DNA of 14,043 bases from an uncultured Eubacteriales bacterium (GTDB taxonomy: Bacteria > Bacillota > Clostridia > Oscillospirales > CAG-272), in NCBI GenBank assembly GCA_905201895.1, contig CAJKPX010000059.1:1-14043 (forward strand). Reading direction: 5' to 3'. The notes under the pieces are model-generated. The model saw nothing but the letters and a program-made list of their open reading frames with translations. It was not told the origin of the DNA and searched no databases. A program made the translations under genes and the position numbers. Positions 1-6,834 of the stretch are shown one piece after another. Within the stretch, counting starts at the first letter, position 1, and every line of letters begins with the position of its first letter.

Positions 1-865
1 TAATAATTTTATCTAAAAATATAAAAGTAACAAAATAACCTAAAACGGGTTCATATATTTTGGAATTTGGCATCTCAACACTTGTAACCAGATTAAGCCC
101 AAACGCTGCAATTAAAACAACGATAAATCCAAAATATACAACATCATTTCCAACGAATAAATGATTATTTATCAACCCAAGAATCAATATAACCAAGGCA
201 ACAAATTGAATTATAAAACAACCAATAAATCGCAATTTATAATTGTCCTTTTTTTCTTTCAATTTATAGTATTCAAAGTTTGTATAAACATTTTCAGGAA
301 TATTATATTTTTGTCTGAATGCATCGCTTTTTTCTTTTTGCCTTAATTCAATCTCGGAGAGCTTTAATTCAGATATGTCTTTAACTTTTGGCTTATATAT
401 ATATTTTGAAGCTTCTTGCTCTATTTCCTTTAGATTGAAAGTAGAAACATCTTTAATCAAATACTTATTTAATCTTTCTTCTTCCAGTAAAAAGGCAGGT
501 TTGGAAATTTCATATAATTTATCATAGTTTGTTAAAACAAGCTCCAAATTGCACATAACATTTTCAATCATCTGTTCATATGAAAGCTTGTGATATGGCA
601 ATAAATAGTTCGCCCCTAAATCAATGGAGTTGGCTGATTGCAGAAATACTTCAAAATCTTCTAAAACAATAAGTCGAGGGAAAACATCTCTAATTAAGAA
701 AAGTCTCCCCAATCGTACGGCTTTATATTGATCTCTTTGGTCGTATTCTATATTTAAATAAACATCATTTTCAAAACGGAACAAAGAAGATGGGGTCATA
801 ATGTTTTTCATTTCTTTAATCTTTCTTCCGCCCAAAGAAATAATAAATCTTTCAATTTTACTCAC
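1..865 (-). CDS. partial unknown protein with long N-terminal domain and C-terminal membrane segments
   Basis: An open frame of 288 codons runs leftward off the window edge, so the C-terminus is missing. The chosen start is GTG at 865, preceded by GAAAGG at a normal distance. An in-frame ATG at 898 would add 11 residues; it lies about where transcription should start, so a leaderless start there is possible. Residues 1-210 are soluble and rich in charged residues, with a Lys/Glu-rich stretch around 145-210. Hydrophobic segments follow at about 211-232, 243-262 and 272-288. I do not recognise the family. Base composition is very AT-rich, unlike the chromosome on the right, which suggests cargo of a mobile element. 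Its own promoter lies directly upstream. The reading frame is seen directly; membrane location is inferred from hydrophobicity. Confidence 0.75.
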   Translation of the reverse strand, partial: MSKIERFIISLGGRKIKEMKNIMTPSSLFRFENDVYLNIEYDQRDQYKAVRLGRLFLIRDVFPRLIVLEDFEVFLQSANSIDLGANYLLPYHKLSYEQMIENVMCNLELVLTNYDKLYEISKPAFLLEEERLNKYLIKDVSTFNLKEIEQEASKYIYKPKVKDISELKLSEIELRQKEKSDAFRQKYNIPENVYTNFEYYKLKEKKDNYKLRFIGCFIIQFVALVILILGLINNHLFVGNDVVYFGFIVVLIAAFGLNLVTSVEMPNSKIYEPVLGYFVTFIFLDKII

Positions 866-897
866 AAATTCACAACCTTTCGCTTTGAGGTGTTGCA

Positions 898-933
898 TAT
901 AGTTATTATATCATGAAAAATATAACTTGTAAA
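898..933 (-). promoter_or_regulatory. sigma-A-type promoter for the partial membrane protein gene
   Basis: On the minus strand TTTACA (933-928) is followed by a 17-base spacer and a perfect TATAAT (910-905). The predicted start of transcription, near 898, coincides with an upstream in-frame ATG. Confidence 0.75.
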
Positions 934-999
934 TACCTTTTTAGAGTTTGCACCTATGCCAAGTCAATTTGCACCAAAATTGAAATTTTGGCAAAAAGA

Positions 1000-1030
1000 A
1001 AACCCCGAAAACCTTGTGGTTTCGGGGTTT
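1000..1030. terminator. terminator hairpin, left copy of the rpsI-type terminator
   Basis: AAACCCCGAAAACC pairs with GGTTTCGGGGTTT around a four-base loop, with one bulged A. On the minus strand it is followed by a T-rich run. It is nearly identical to the hairpin just downstream of rpsI at 8708-8740 and belongs to the roughly 100-bp duplicated end sequence. It can stop leftward transcripts coming from the nitroreductase gene. Confidence 0.75.
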
Positions 1031-1052
1031 GTAGATAAATTCCAATTGGAAA

Positions 1053-1068
1053 TAATTATCTCTTGGAG
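1053..1068. repeat. left attachment-site core (copy of the rpsI 3' end)
   Basis: These 16 bp, TAATTATCTCTTGGAG, are identical to 8763-8778. Read on the minus strand they encode the last residues of ribosomal protein S9 (Ser-Lys-Arg-stop). The sequences inside the element diverge at once. A displaced copy of a conserved gene end 7.7 kb from the real gene, next to integrase-bearing DNA, is the expected footprint of site-specific integration. A 12-bp perfect palindrome (1040-1051) abuts it. Confidence 0.85.
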
Positions 1069-1088
1069 TTTTAGCAATACCGTTTGAT

Positions 1089-1171
1089 ATCGTGAATATC
1101 GTGTAATATCGTTTGATATCGTAGCTTTATCGTGTGATTTCGTGCGATATCGTGAATATCGTGAGTATCGT
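1089..1171. repeat. nine short direct repeats phased at about one helical turn
   Basis: The motif ATCGT (mostly ATATCGT) starts at 1089, 1098, 1108, 1118, 1129, 1149, 1158 and 1167, with a TTCGT variant at 1139. Spacing is 9, 10, 10, 11, 10, 10, 9 and 9 bp. Several units contain the palindrome GATATC. The cluster lies between the left attachment core and the end of the nitroreductase gene. Phasing near one turn of DNA suggests a cooperative protein-binding array, for example for Xis, Int or a partition protein; the protein is not known. Confidence 0.7.
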
Positions 1172-1182
1172 CGCATAAAGTG

Positions 1183-1204
1183 TTGCACCAAATTTGCACC
1201 AAAA
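1183..1204. repeat. end-proximal repeat, left copy (two TTGCACC boxes)
   Basis: Two TTGCACC boxes 11 bp apart form a 22-bp sequence identical to 8667-8688 and in the same orientation, each just inside an element end. Further single boxes occur at 948-954 and 969-975 in the left flank and at 8639-8645 near the right end. These are good candidates for arm-type integrase sites. Confidence 0.65.
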
Positions 1205-1251
1205 TCACACCAACGCTTAACGCCTATTCAGCTCGACAAATTGGAATTTGT

Positions 1252-2001
1252 TTATTTGTTTGAATATGTATACTTTGCGATTAAGGTTTGTTCAATACTA
1301 TCTTCCGTTGTATCTGCAAAAAGGGTTCTTTCGTAAGTATAGCTTTCGTGTTCAAGGCAAACTTCCAACATAAAAAGGAATATGCCCATATCAATTTTAT
1401 TGTAATACCGCACTTTATCGGCAGGCATAATTCCTCTCTTACCGGGCTTCTTAAATCTGTATATCATCAAGTTATTGCTTGTATTTTCCACAATCCAAGG
1501 TTGTGTATTACAAGCACTTGGAGTGAAACGAACAATCTCTGCAACACGAAGCGTATCACCAATCCAAATTTCATTCAAGGGTTTTCTCTTTGATTTGAAC
1601 ATATCTTTGCGGAACATATCCTCGGGCATTTTTGCTATTGAGATCATAATGACAAAATCAAGACCGTTCACCTGCATATTTTGCGGTTTTCCGATGCCAA
1701 ACCACAAAGCACCGATATTCTGTGATGCAAGATATAAATCAATCTGTTCGCCGATGTATCCAATGTTTCTCAAATATTCACCCTTTGTTTCGCTGTAAAA
1801 CAAGATACAGTATTGTCCGCCTCTTTTGCAAGTGGTTTCGCTTTCGGGAACAATGCAAATCTCTGTTTTGATTTCAGGGTTGAGTGGTTTTGTCGTTTTA
1901 ATAAAGTCTTTTAGTCCTTGAACTTCGCCCTCGGTCAGCGTATCAGTATTTTTGAATATATGAAAGGACTTTCGTTTGAATATTTGCTTGTAGTAATCCA
2001 T
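1252..2001 (-). CDS. nitroreductase family protein, TM1586-like
   Basis: A predicted flavin-dependent nitroreductase-fold protein of 249 residues, probably cytoplasmic, acting on an unknown substrate. The Arg-Lys-Ser near residue 10 and the segment PSACNTQPW (161-169) are typical of the fold's FMN-binding region. The two-part layout, with tandem halves in one chain, is that of the TM1586-type family. The ATG at 2001 is chosen because GGAGAG sits just before it; a TTG five codons upstream lacks such a site. It has its own promoter, and a hairpin separates it from the integrase, so it looks like independently expressed cargo. Family assignment is from motifs and overall pattern; the substrate cannot be told. 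It could be a degenerate or non-catalytic member. Confidence 0.8.
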   Translation of the reverse strand: MDYYKQIFKRKSFHIFKNTDTLTEGEVQGLKDFIKTTKPLNPEIKTEICIVPESETTCKRGGQYCILFYSETKGEYLRNIGYIGEQIDLYLASQNIGALWFGIGKPQNMQVNGLDFVIMISIAKMPEDMFRKDMFKSKRKPLNEIWIGDTLRVAEIVRFTPSACNTQPWIVENTSNNLMIYRFKKPGKRGIMPADKVRYYNKIDMGIFLFMLEVCLEHESYTYERTLFADTTEDSIEQTLIAKYTYSNK

Positions 2002-2038
2002 TTTCTCTCCGTCCAATTCAAGTTTATCTATTAGTTGT

Positions 2039-2067
2039 ATTATACCATAAAAACGGTGAAAAGTAAA
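2039..2067 (-). promoter_or_regulatory. promoter of the nitroreductase gene
   Basis: On the minus strand TTTACT (2067-2062), a 17-base spacer and a perfect TATAAT (2044-2039) lie about 40 bases before the ATG. Confidence 0.65.
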
Positions 2068-2071
2068 TAGG

Positions 2072-2107
2072 ACGGCTCAATTTTTTACAAATTGAACCGC
2101 CCTTTTT
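2072..2107. terminator. terminator hairpin after the integrase gene
   Basis: CGGCTCAATT pairs with AATTGAACCG with one mismatch. The T run is clear on the plus strand (CCCTTTTT) and weaker on the minus strand. It lies just past the integrase stop codon and overlaps the start of the nitroreductase promoter region, so it separates the two transcription units. Confidence 0.6.
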
Positions 2108-2109
2108 GA

Positions 2110-3273
2110 TCAAAGCAAATCGTGCTCGATAGATTCAGCCATCTTGGCTTTGTATTCTTTGAAAATGTGAACGTAGATATTAGAGGTGATTTCGGTGTTG
2201 CAATGACCGAGGTGCTCGGAAATTGCCTTAACATCATAGCCGTTGTTAATAAGCAAGCTGGCGTTACTGTGTCGGAGTCCGTGAACGCTCAAAGACGGCA
2301 TATCATTTTCCACAAGTATCTGTTTCAGCTTCTTGTTCGTAAAGCTCCTGCAATAATAATTGCCGACCTCGGATGTAAAGACGATGTTAGGATGTACCCA
2401 CGCACCGCCCACAACAGCCTTTAGCTCGTCTTGCTTTTCCTTGTGGCGTAGTAATAGCTCCTTAACGTATGTACTCATTAACACGTGGCGTTCACTCGTC
2501 TTTGTCTTTGGCGTTTGGAGCGACCACATATTGTCTGCGTAAGTAAGCGTGTACTTGATAGATATAAGATTGTTTTCAAAGTCGATATCTTCCCAGCGTA
2601 GAGCAAGGCACTCGCCTATACGCATACCTGTGAACAGCAAAAACTGAATGATGGTATTGAACGTACTGTATTCCTTTGTAAGCTCCATTAGCTTTTGGCA
2701 CTGTTCCTTAGTAAGATACTTGACTTTCTTATCCTCGGTAGTGCCCTTTTTGTAGTGGGCACTATGGCAAGGGTTTTTCTTAATATATCCCTGTTCAAGG
2801 CCAAACTGGAACACGCTTGACATGACTATCTTAAACTTGCGTGTTGTTTCGGGTGCAACCTCAAGCCCTGTGAAGAAGTTAGACAAGGACTGCGTAGTAA
2901 TGTCCTTAATCTTCTTGTTACCATAAACAGGAAGCATATACATTTCCAAATTACGCTGGTAGTTGTTCCTCGTTACAGGCTTCAACTCGTTTTGAGCATA
3001 CACACGAAGGTAAATATCCACAAGCTCCTTAAAACGCATATTTTCGTCAAGCCCCTGTGAGAATTTGCACTTGCGTGAAAAGTCGGTGTATGCTTCAATA
3101 ACCATCTTTTCAGCCTTTGTCGGTGCTGTGCCGTCGGGAACTTTGAATGTCATTGTGTGACGAATTGGCTTTCCGTATCCATCAAAGCCGTCCGATACTG
3201 TAAAGCGGTAGGTGTTCTCTCCACGCTTGGTTACGCCTTTAATTTTGATGATGTTTTCATTATTGTTACTCAT
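2110..3273 (-). CDS. int: tyrosine-type site-specific integrase
   Basis: A 387-residue tyrosine recombinase with the length and layout of Tn916-like integrases. A short basic N-terminal arm-binding region (1-60) precedes a core-binding helical domain (about 75-175) and a catalytic domain (about 185-387). The catalytic residues are visible: Arg218 in TGMRIGE, a lysine at 256 or 258 in the beta-hairpin, His331 and Arg334 in HGLRH, His357 in LGH, and nucleophile Tyr367. It should catalyse integration and excision at the 16-bp core in rpsI. The ATG at 3273 follows GAAAGGAC at suitable spacing. It is the last gene of an ardA-xis-int cluster, 22 bases after the HTH gene. Confidence 0.95.
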   Translation of the reverse strand: MSNNNENIIKIKGVTKRGENTYRFTVSDGFDGYGKPIRHTMTFKVPDGTAPTKAEKMVIEAYTDFSRKCKFSQGLDENMRFKELVDIYLRVYAQNELKPVTRNNYQRNLEMYMLPVYGNKKIKDITTQSLSNFFTGLEVAPETTRKFKIVMSSVFQFGLEQGYIKKNPCHSAHYKKGTTEDKKVKYLTKEQCQKLMELTKEYSTFNTIIQFLLFTGMRIGECLALRWEDIDFENNLISIKYTLTYADNMWSLQTPKTKTSERHVLMSTYVKELLLRHKEKQDELKAVVGGAWVHPNIVFTSEVGNYYCRSFTNKKLKQILVENDMPSLSVHGLRHSNASLLINNGYDVKAISEHLGHCNTEITSNIYVHIFKEYKAKMAESIEHDLL

Positions 3274-3295
3274 AATTACAAGTCCTTTCTTTCAG

Positions 3296-3490
3296 TTAGC
3301 ACGCCGGCTGAAGATTAGCCAACATATTGCAAAGCGTATCAAAATTGATAAGTGCTTTCGTGCCAGAGTAAATGGCAGGTAGCTGTCCAGCCTTCAGCAT
3401 TCTGCGAAGTGCGGACTCATTGATTAAGCCTGTTGCGGCAATCTGTCTTACAGACATCATTCTCGGTATGTTATTGTTTCTATTTTCCAT
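3296..3490 (-). CDS. xis: small excisionase-like HTH DNA-binding protein
   Basis: A 64-residue protein with one helix-turn-helix of the MerR/excisionase type. Residues about 11-40 contain MSVRQIAATGLINESALRRM, followed by the wing-like LPAIYSGTKALINFD. Small proteins of this type commonly precede integrases in clostridial elements and bias recombination towards excision. The ATG at 3490 is preferred because AAAGGA precedes it; an upstream start would overlap ardA. It lies 17 bases after ardA and 22 before int, so the three are probably co-transcribed. The role as excisionase is inferred from family and position. Confidence 0.8.
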   Translation of the reverse strand: MENRNNNIPRMMSVRQIAATGLINESALRRMLKAGQLPAIYSGTKALINFDTLCNMLANLQPAC

Positions 3491-3507
3491 AAGTAATATC
3501 CTTTCTA

Positions 3508-4032
3508 TTATCGGTTGTCGAGCAAGAAGCCGTACGATGTGTAAAGGCAACTGCTCTCAAGTCTAATATTACGCCCATATGCTTCATAGTCAAAGTAGGG
3601 CTGAATGTGTTCGGGTATATCAATACAGCAGTATTCTTCTGCGTAGTAATAACCCAGCTCCTCATCATCGGTAACATCGGTGAGCAAATCGAAATTGTCA
3701 AGCTCGTCCAAAAGCTCTAACACATCTGACACGCTTCTACAAGCCTCATATTCAAGCACCGCCCCCAGCTTGTCAGCCTCATCGTCTGACAAGTCCTCAA
3801 GGCGTTGTGCCAGCTCATTCAAGGCTTGTACGCTTGAATACTCCGAAATCACATCACCAAGTCCGATGATCTCATTTTCATAATCGGTAATGAAGTATTC
3901 TTCGTAATACTCATTGATACCGATTGCTTCCAGCACCTCGTTGAGCTTATCCTCGCTCACGGGGAGCTTTACCCATTTCCCGATGAGATAACCCTCGGTG
4001 TACTTTCCAAGATTTGTAATAAAGATTTTCAT
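3508..4032 (-). CDS. ardA: ArdA antirestriction protein
   Basis: A 174-residue, strongly acidic protein, close to the usual ArdA length. Characteristic segments are ITNLGKYTEG (5-14), GKWVKLP (18-24) and EYFITDYE (about 45-52), followed by long Asp/Glu-rich helices. Known ArdA proteins are elongated dimers that mimic bent B-form DNA and block type I restriction-modification enzymes, protecting incoming mobile DNA. Tn916 carries a homologue (Orf18). Here it sits upstream of xis and int and downstream of a 33-codon reading frame with a similar leader. The ATG at 4032 has GAAAGG about 12 bases upstream. Confidence 0.93.
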   Translation of the reverse strand: MKIFITNLGKYTEGYLIGKWVKLPVSEDKLNEVLEAIGINEYYEEYFITDYENEIIGLGDVISEYSSVQALNELAQRLEDLSDDEADKLGAVLEYEACRSVSDVLELLDELDNFDLLTDVTDDEELGYYYAEEYCCIDIPEHIQPYFDYEAYGRNIRLESSCLYTSYGFLLDNR

Positions 4033-4049
4033 AGTTCGTTATGCCTTTC

Positions 4050-4151
4050 TTAATTCATTTGATATTTGATGGTTTTTGCACTATAAGATAAGTACACCCA
4101 TCTTCTTTTCTTACGATGTTCTTTTTCAATAGCTTTGTTCTTCACATACAT
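4050..4151 (-). CDS. small basic peptide, 33 residues, upstream of ardA
   Basis: ATG at 4151 to TAA at 4050 encodes a 33-residue peptide with a basic centre (HRKKRRW, 12-18). Its leader, GAAAGG followed by ATACGAACTATG, nearly repeats the ardA leader 17 bases after its stop codon. This supports translation and suggests either a leader peptide or a duplicated translation start. I do not recognise the sequence. Confidence 0.5.
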   Translation of the reverse strand: MYVKNKAIEKEHRKKRRWVYLSYSAKTIKYQMN

Positions 4152-4623
4152 AGTTCGTATTCCTTTCAGCAAACGCATAAATATGCGTAATTATTATAAT
4201 TTATTGTATAATTTTTCGTTTGTGTTTAACACTTACACTTCTATTGTAGTGCTCATTTTTAGCCTTGAACAAACTTTTTGAAAATTTCCTACATTAAATT
4301 ATATATCTCTTGGTTTTGTCACAGGAACTAACGCCACGCCAAAGGTGCTCGTAATTTTATCATAGTGCATATATATTCAAATGATAAGGAAAAGGCAAAG
4401 TTTATAAAAGAAGCAACCCCACCTCCATCACGGAGGCAGGGTTGCCCTTTTGGAAAATAGAAAAGAAAGAAAAGAAAGGAATAAAAAATTGAAAGACTTA
4501 CATATTCTACGCCTTACTAAAATTGCTACTGCAACTTTATATATTATATAGGTTATCAAAGCGACTCATAACAAAAAACAACGTTATGTTCAAAATATTT
4601 TATTCCTATATGTTCCTTTCATT
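4152..4623. promoter_or_regulatory. ardA-xis-int upstream region with operator-like palindromes
   Basis: This 472-base gap holds the likely promoter of the minus-strand ardA cluster. A perfect TATAAT lies at 4198-4193, without a clear -35. ACGCATAAATATGCGT (4173-4188, 7-bp arms) would lie over the transcription start. GTGTTTAACAC (4222-4232) is a second, 11-bp inverted repeat further upstream. A terminator lies at 4413-4450. From 4451 to 4623 I see only AT-rich sequence without a convincing gene. Confidence 0.5.
4413..4450. terminator. terminator between the rep unit and the ardA unit
   Basis: GCAACCCC-ACCTCC pairs with GGAGG-CAGGGTTGC around a short loop. T-rich tracts follow on both strands (CCCTTTT on plus, CTTCTTTT on minus). 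It should end the leftward rep transcript before the ardA promoter. Confidence 0.8.
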
Positions 4624-4920
4624 TCAACGCACGTACTTGAGCTTTTGCCAAGTCTTTTCCTTATTATAATCATATCCTATGTCAACCATCGCAATACCCT
4701 GTAAATTGCAATACACAGGATTGATCTTGTCTACATCGAGCTTACGCAAGAGCAGATAGGTTAAATAGTGTTCCGCTTGCAAGTAAAACGATACAAGGCT
4801 TGGCGGATAGTCGGGCTTGTACGATGGCACAAGGAACGTGGCAACGTAGCCCTCAATGGTTTCGTTAGTGTCTTTGGAAACAAAGTCCTTTTTTCTAATC
4901 TCAATTAAGTTAGCTTTCAT
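4624..4920 (-). CDS. unknown small protein co-transcribed with rep
   Basis: A 98-residue soluble protein with many aromatic residues and alternating beta-like segments, for example TIEGYVATFLVP (about 20-31). There is no signal peptide or membrane segment. The ATG at 4920 has AGGGGG ten bases upstream and lies 16 bases after the rep stop codon, so it is probably translated from the rep transcript. I do not recognise the family. Its position directly after a replication initiator would suit a replication accessory, such as a single-strand-binding protein, but that is only an inference from context. Confidence 0.7.
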   Translation of the reverse strand: MKANLIEIRKKDFVSKDTNETIEGYVATFLVPSYKPDYPPSLVSFYLQAEHYLTYLLLRKLDVDKINPVYCNLQGIAMVDIGYDYNKEKTWQKLKYVR

Positions 4921-4936
4921 TGGTATATACCCCCTA

Positions 4937-6592
4937 TTATGCTGTTTTATCAGTTCTTAATATTTCTATTGCCTTTTGAAGAATAGCAACCTTGTCTTGA
5001 AGCTCTTTGAGCATACAACGCTCAAAATACTGCGTAACCCTCATATCATCTTCTGTGAAGTTAAGCGTTATATCGTGTTCCGGCAGGGCTGGAACAATTC
5101 TGTCCTCTCGGACAAAATCTTTAAGCTCTATACGCTTGCCCTCGGAGTCAAGCAATTCACCGCCTGCAAGCTCCTTGGCGTTTTGATACGCCTTGTAGTC
5201 CTCAAAAGTAATCGGTGCACCATTGGCGTTGAAAATCACATCATTTGGCGTACTTAAACGCTCGTTCATATACGCCTTAAAGAGCTTGTACTCCTCGGCA
5301 TCGACCTTGCCACTCTCAATAAGCGTTTGTGCAAAGATTTCACTTGCTCCGACAAAGTCTTCAGTTGAAACATGGCTCTTATCTTCTTCAGGCTTAATTA
5401 GATACGCAGGATTTGGAATCTTCTCCCGAAGAACATTACTGCCATCTTTTTTATGGTCATATACATAAAACAAATCCTTTTCAGCCCTAACAAGTGTCTT
5501 TATTCTGCGATGGAGCTGAACAAGAGCGTTGTCGCCGTAGTAGTTCTCGTCGGCAACATATTTCTTCTTTTTCTTTACATCGGGCTTGTAATACTCGTTC
5601 AAAGGCACATAAGACGGAATTATAATCGCCTCTCCTGTAAATGCCTTATTGTAATAACGAGATTGAACAGTAGTACCTGTGTATGTGTTCAACAGCCTCA
5701 TAAACGACGAGTAAGAAAAGCTATCATCCCTTAATTCATCAAGTATAAGGCATTGTTGCGAAGCATAGTCTTGCATAGGGTCATTTTCGTCAGAAGCTAT
5801 ATAATACGACCACTTCCTTTGCTGACAGTATGCCATCGCAAGTGCGGTTTTTCCGCAACCGCCACCGCCCTCGATAAAGATTACTTCAAGCGAACGAGTA
5901 TGTTTATATTCTTCATACAATCCCGCTCTTTGAGCGGCAAAGGCTTTTTCAATTTTGGTATCAAATTCAGCCATCAATTTGCGATACAGCGTATTTTTGC
6001 CCAACTGTTCACGAAACTGATATTGTAAAATTCTATAGTTAATTATATCGTCTTTAAGCTTATCAAAATTGCGTTCCAAAGCACTCCTTTTCTTTACAGA
6101 CGGAGTGCTCTTTAGATATAAGTCAAGAGTGCCCATATCTATATTGGTAACAATTTCCTGTTCCGTATGCGGCGTGCGTTCGGGATGGTTTTTATGCAAC
6201 AAATATTGGAGCATATACTCCCATGTACGCCCTTGCTCAATCTTGCCCACAGGAAATGCGTGCTTCAGCATATCAAACTTAAAATTGGTTTTGTTGGTTT
6301 TTCGCATACAAATATGGTAATGTGCTTGTTCGACCTCGCCTTTTTCGTTTACATCATTTTCGTGTAATATGTACGCGTATTCAATAACATCGTTATCATA
6401 CTTATTAAAAAAGGCTTTAATGTATTGTTCATCATAGGTTAGAACAGTATCACCTATCTCGTCAATCAGCTCTTGGTTGTTAAGATGGTTTTCAACAGTA
6501 ATGCGAACAAACGCAACACTTAAAGTACAAGGGGTGTCATCACAGATATCGTCCTCAAGTTCGATAATACGCACTTCGGGTAATTTAGCCAT
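4937..6592 (-). CDS. rep: replication initiator: HUH endonuclease fused to SF3-type helicase
   Basis: A 551-residue Rep from the ATG at 6592, which has a full AAAGGAGG before it; a TTG two codons upstream is less likely. The N-terminal domain (to about 150) carries the HUH motif HYH (His91, His93) in AHYHICM and then QYLLHK, whose Tyr130 is the likely nicking tyrosine, as in Rep_2/pMV158-type plasmid initiators. The second domain (about 230-375) has a Walker A GGGGCGKT (Lys248), a Walker B CLILDE (Asp285, Glu286), a motif C-like IIIPS and LHRRI with an arginine-finger candidate. This order is that of CRESS-DNA virus Reps and the pCRESS plasmid Reps. The expected SF3 motif C asparagine is not obvious after IIIPS. 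The role is nicking the origin, unwinding and rolling-circle replication. Confidence 0.9.
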   Translation of the reverse strand: MAKLPEVRIIELEDDICDDTPCTLSVAFVRITVENHLNNQELIDEIGDTVLTYDEQYIKAFFNKYDNDVIEYAYILHENDVNEKGEVEQAHYHICMRKTNKTNFKFDMLKHAFPVGKIEQGRTWEYMLQYLLHKNHPERTPHTEQEIVTNIDMGTLDLYLKSTPSVKKRSALERNFDKLKDDIINYRILQYQFREQLGKNTLYRKLMAEFDTKIEKAFAAQRAGLYEEYKHTRSLEVIFIEGGGGCGKTALAMAYCQQRKWSYYIASDENDPMQDYASQQCLILDELRDDSFSYSSFMRLLNTYTGTTVQSRYYNKAFTGEAIIIPSYVPLNEYYKPDVKKKKKYVADENYYGDNALVQLHRRIKTLVRAEKDLFYVYDHKKDGSNVLREKIPNPAYLIKPEEDKSHVSTEDFVGASEIFAQTLIESGKVDAEEYKLFKAYMNERLSTPNDVIFNANGAPITFEDYKAYQNAKELAGGELLDSEGKRIELKDFVREDRIVPALPEHDITLNFTEDDMRVTQYFERCMLKELQDKVAILQKAIEILRTDKTA

Positions 6593-6639
6593 TTGCAATA
6601 CCTCCTTTCATAGAATAAGGGATAGCGTAAATAGCAAAA

Positions 6640-6691
6640 GCTCCAAATCGATTGAGATCTGGAGCGTAAAAGAGGATAGCTGTACTACAGC
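6640..6691 (-). promoter_or_regulatory. structured rep leader: attenuator-like hairpin plus short inverted repeat
   Basis: GCTCCA (6640-6645) pairs with TGGAGC (6660-6665), with inner ATC/GAT pairing. On the minus strand it is followed by TTTTGC, about 48 bases before the rep start codon. Just upstream on that strand is GCTGT-AGT-ACAGC (6691-6679). Attenuation of rep is common in rolling-circle plasmids; the function here is inferred. The short inverted repeat contains TAGTA, so it is also a minor origin candidate. Confidence 0.45.
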
Positions 6692-6834
6692 CATAGTAAA
6701 ATTTTTTAAACATCTTTCTAATCTCCAAATAAAATATTTAATTTACTATAAGCAACCCTATCAGCGTTTATAATTAAAAATGGTCGACCAACGCAAAAAG
6801 GGTATACCTATTAATAGAGCATTTTGTTGCTTTT

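Noticed and set aside
1076..1175. CRISPR-like array
   Set aside because: The repeats are 5-7 bp with a 10-bp period; there are no 25-40 bp repeats with unique spacers and no cas genes.
964..1191. 75-codon minus-strand frame across the attachment core
   Set aside because: It translates the ATATCGT repeats and the terminator, is out of frame with the rpsI remnant, and has no ribosome binding site.
4489..4552. Plus-strand TTG-started 20-codon frame preceded by GAAAGGA
   Set aside because: It is too short, has a weak start, and lies in AT-rich intergenic DNA with no neighbour on that strand.
6623..6628. TAGCGT, identical to the CS-6 box of ssoA single-strand origins
   Set aside because: A six-base match is expected by chance, and the surrounding ssoA structure is not evident.
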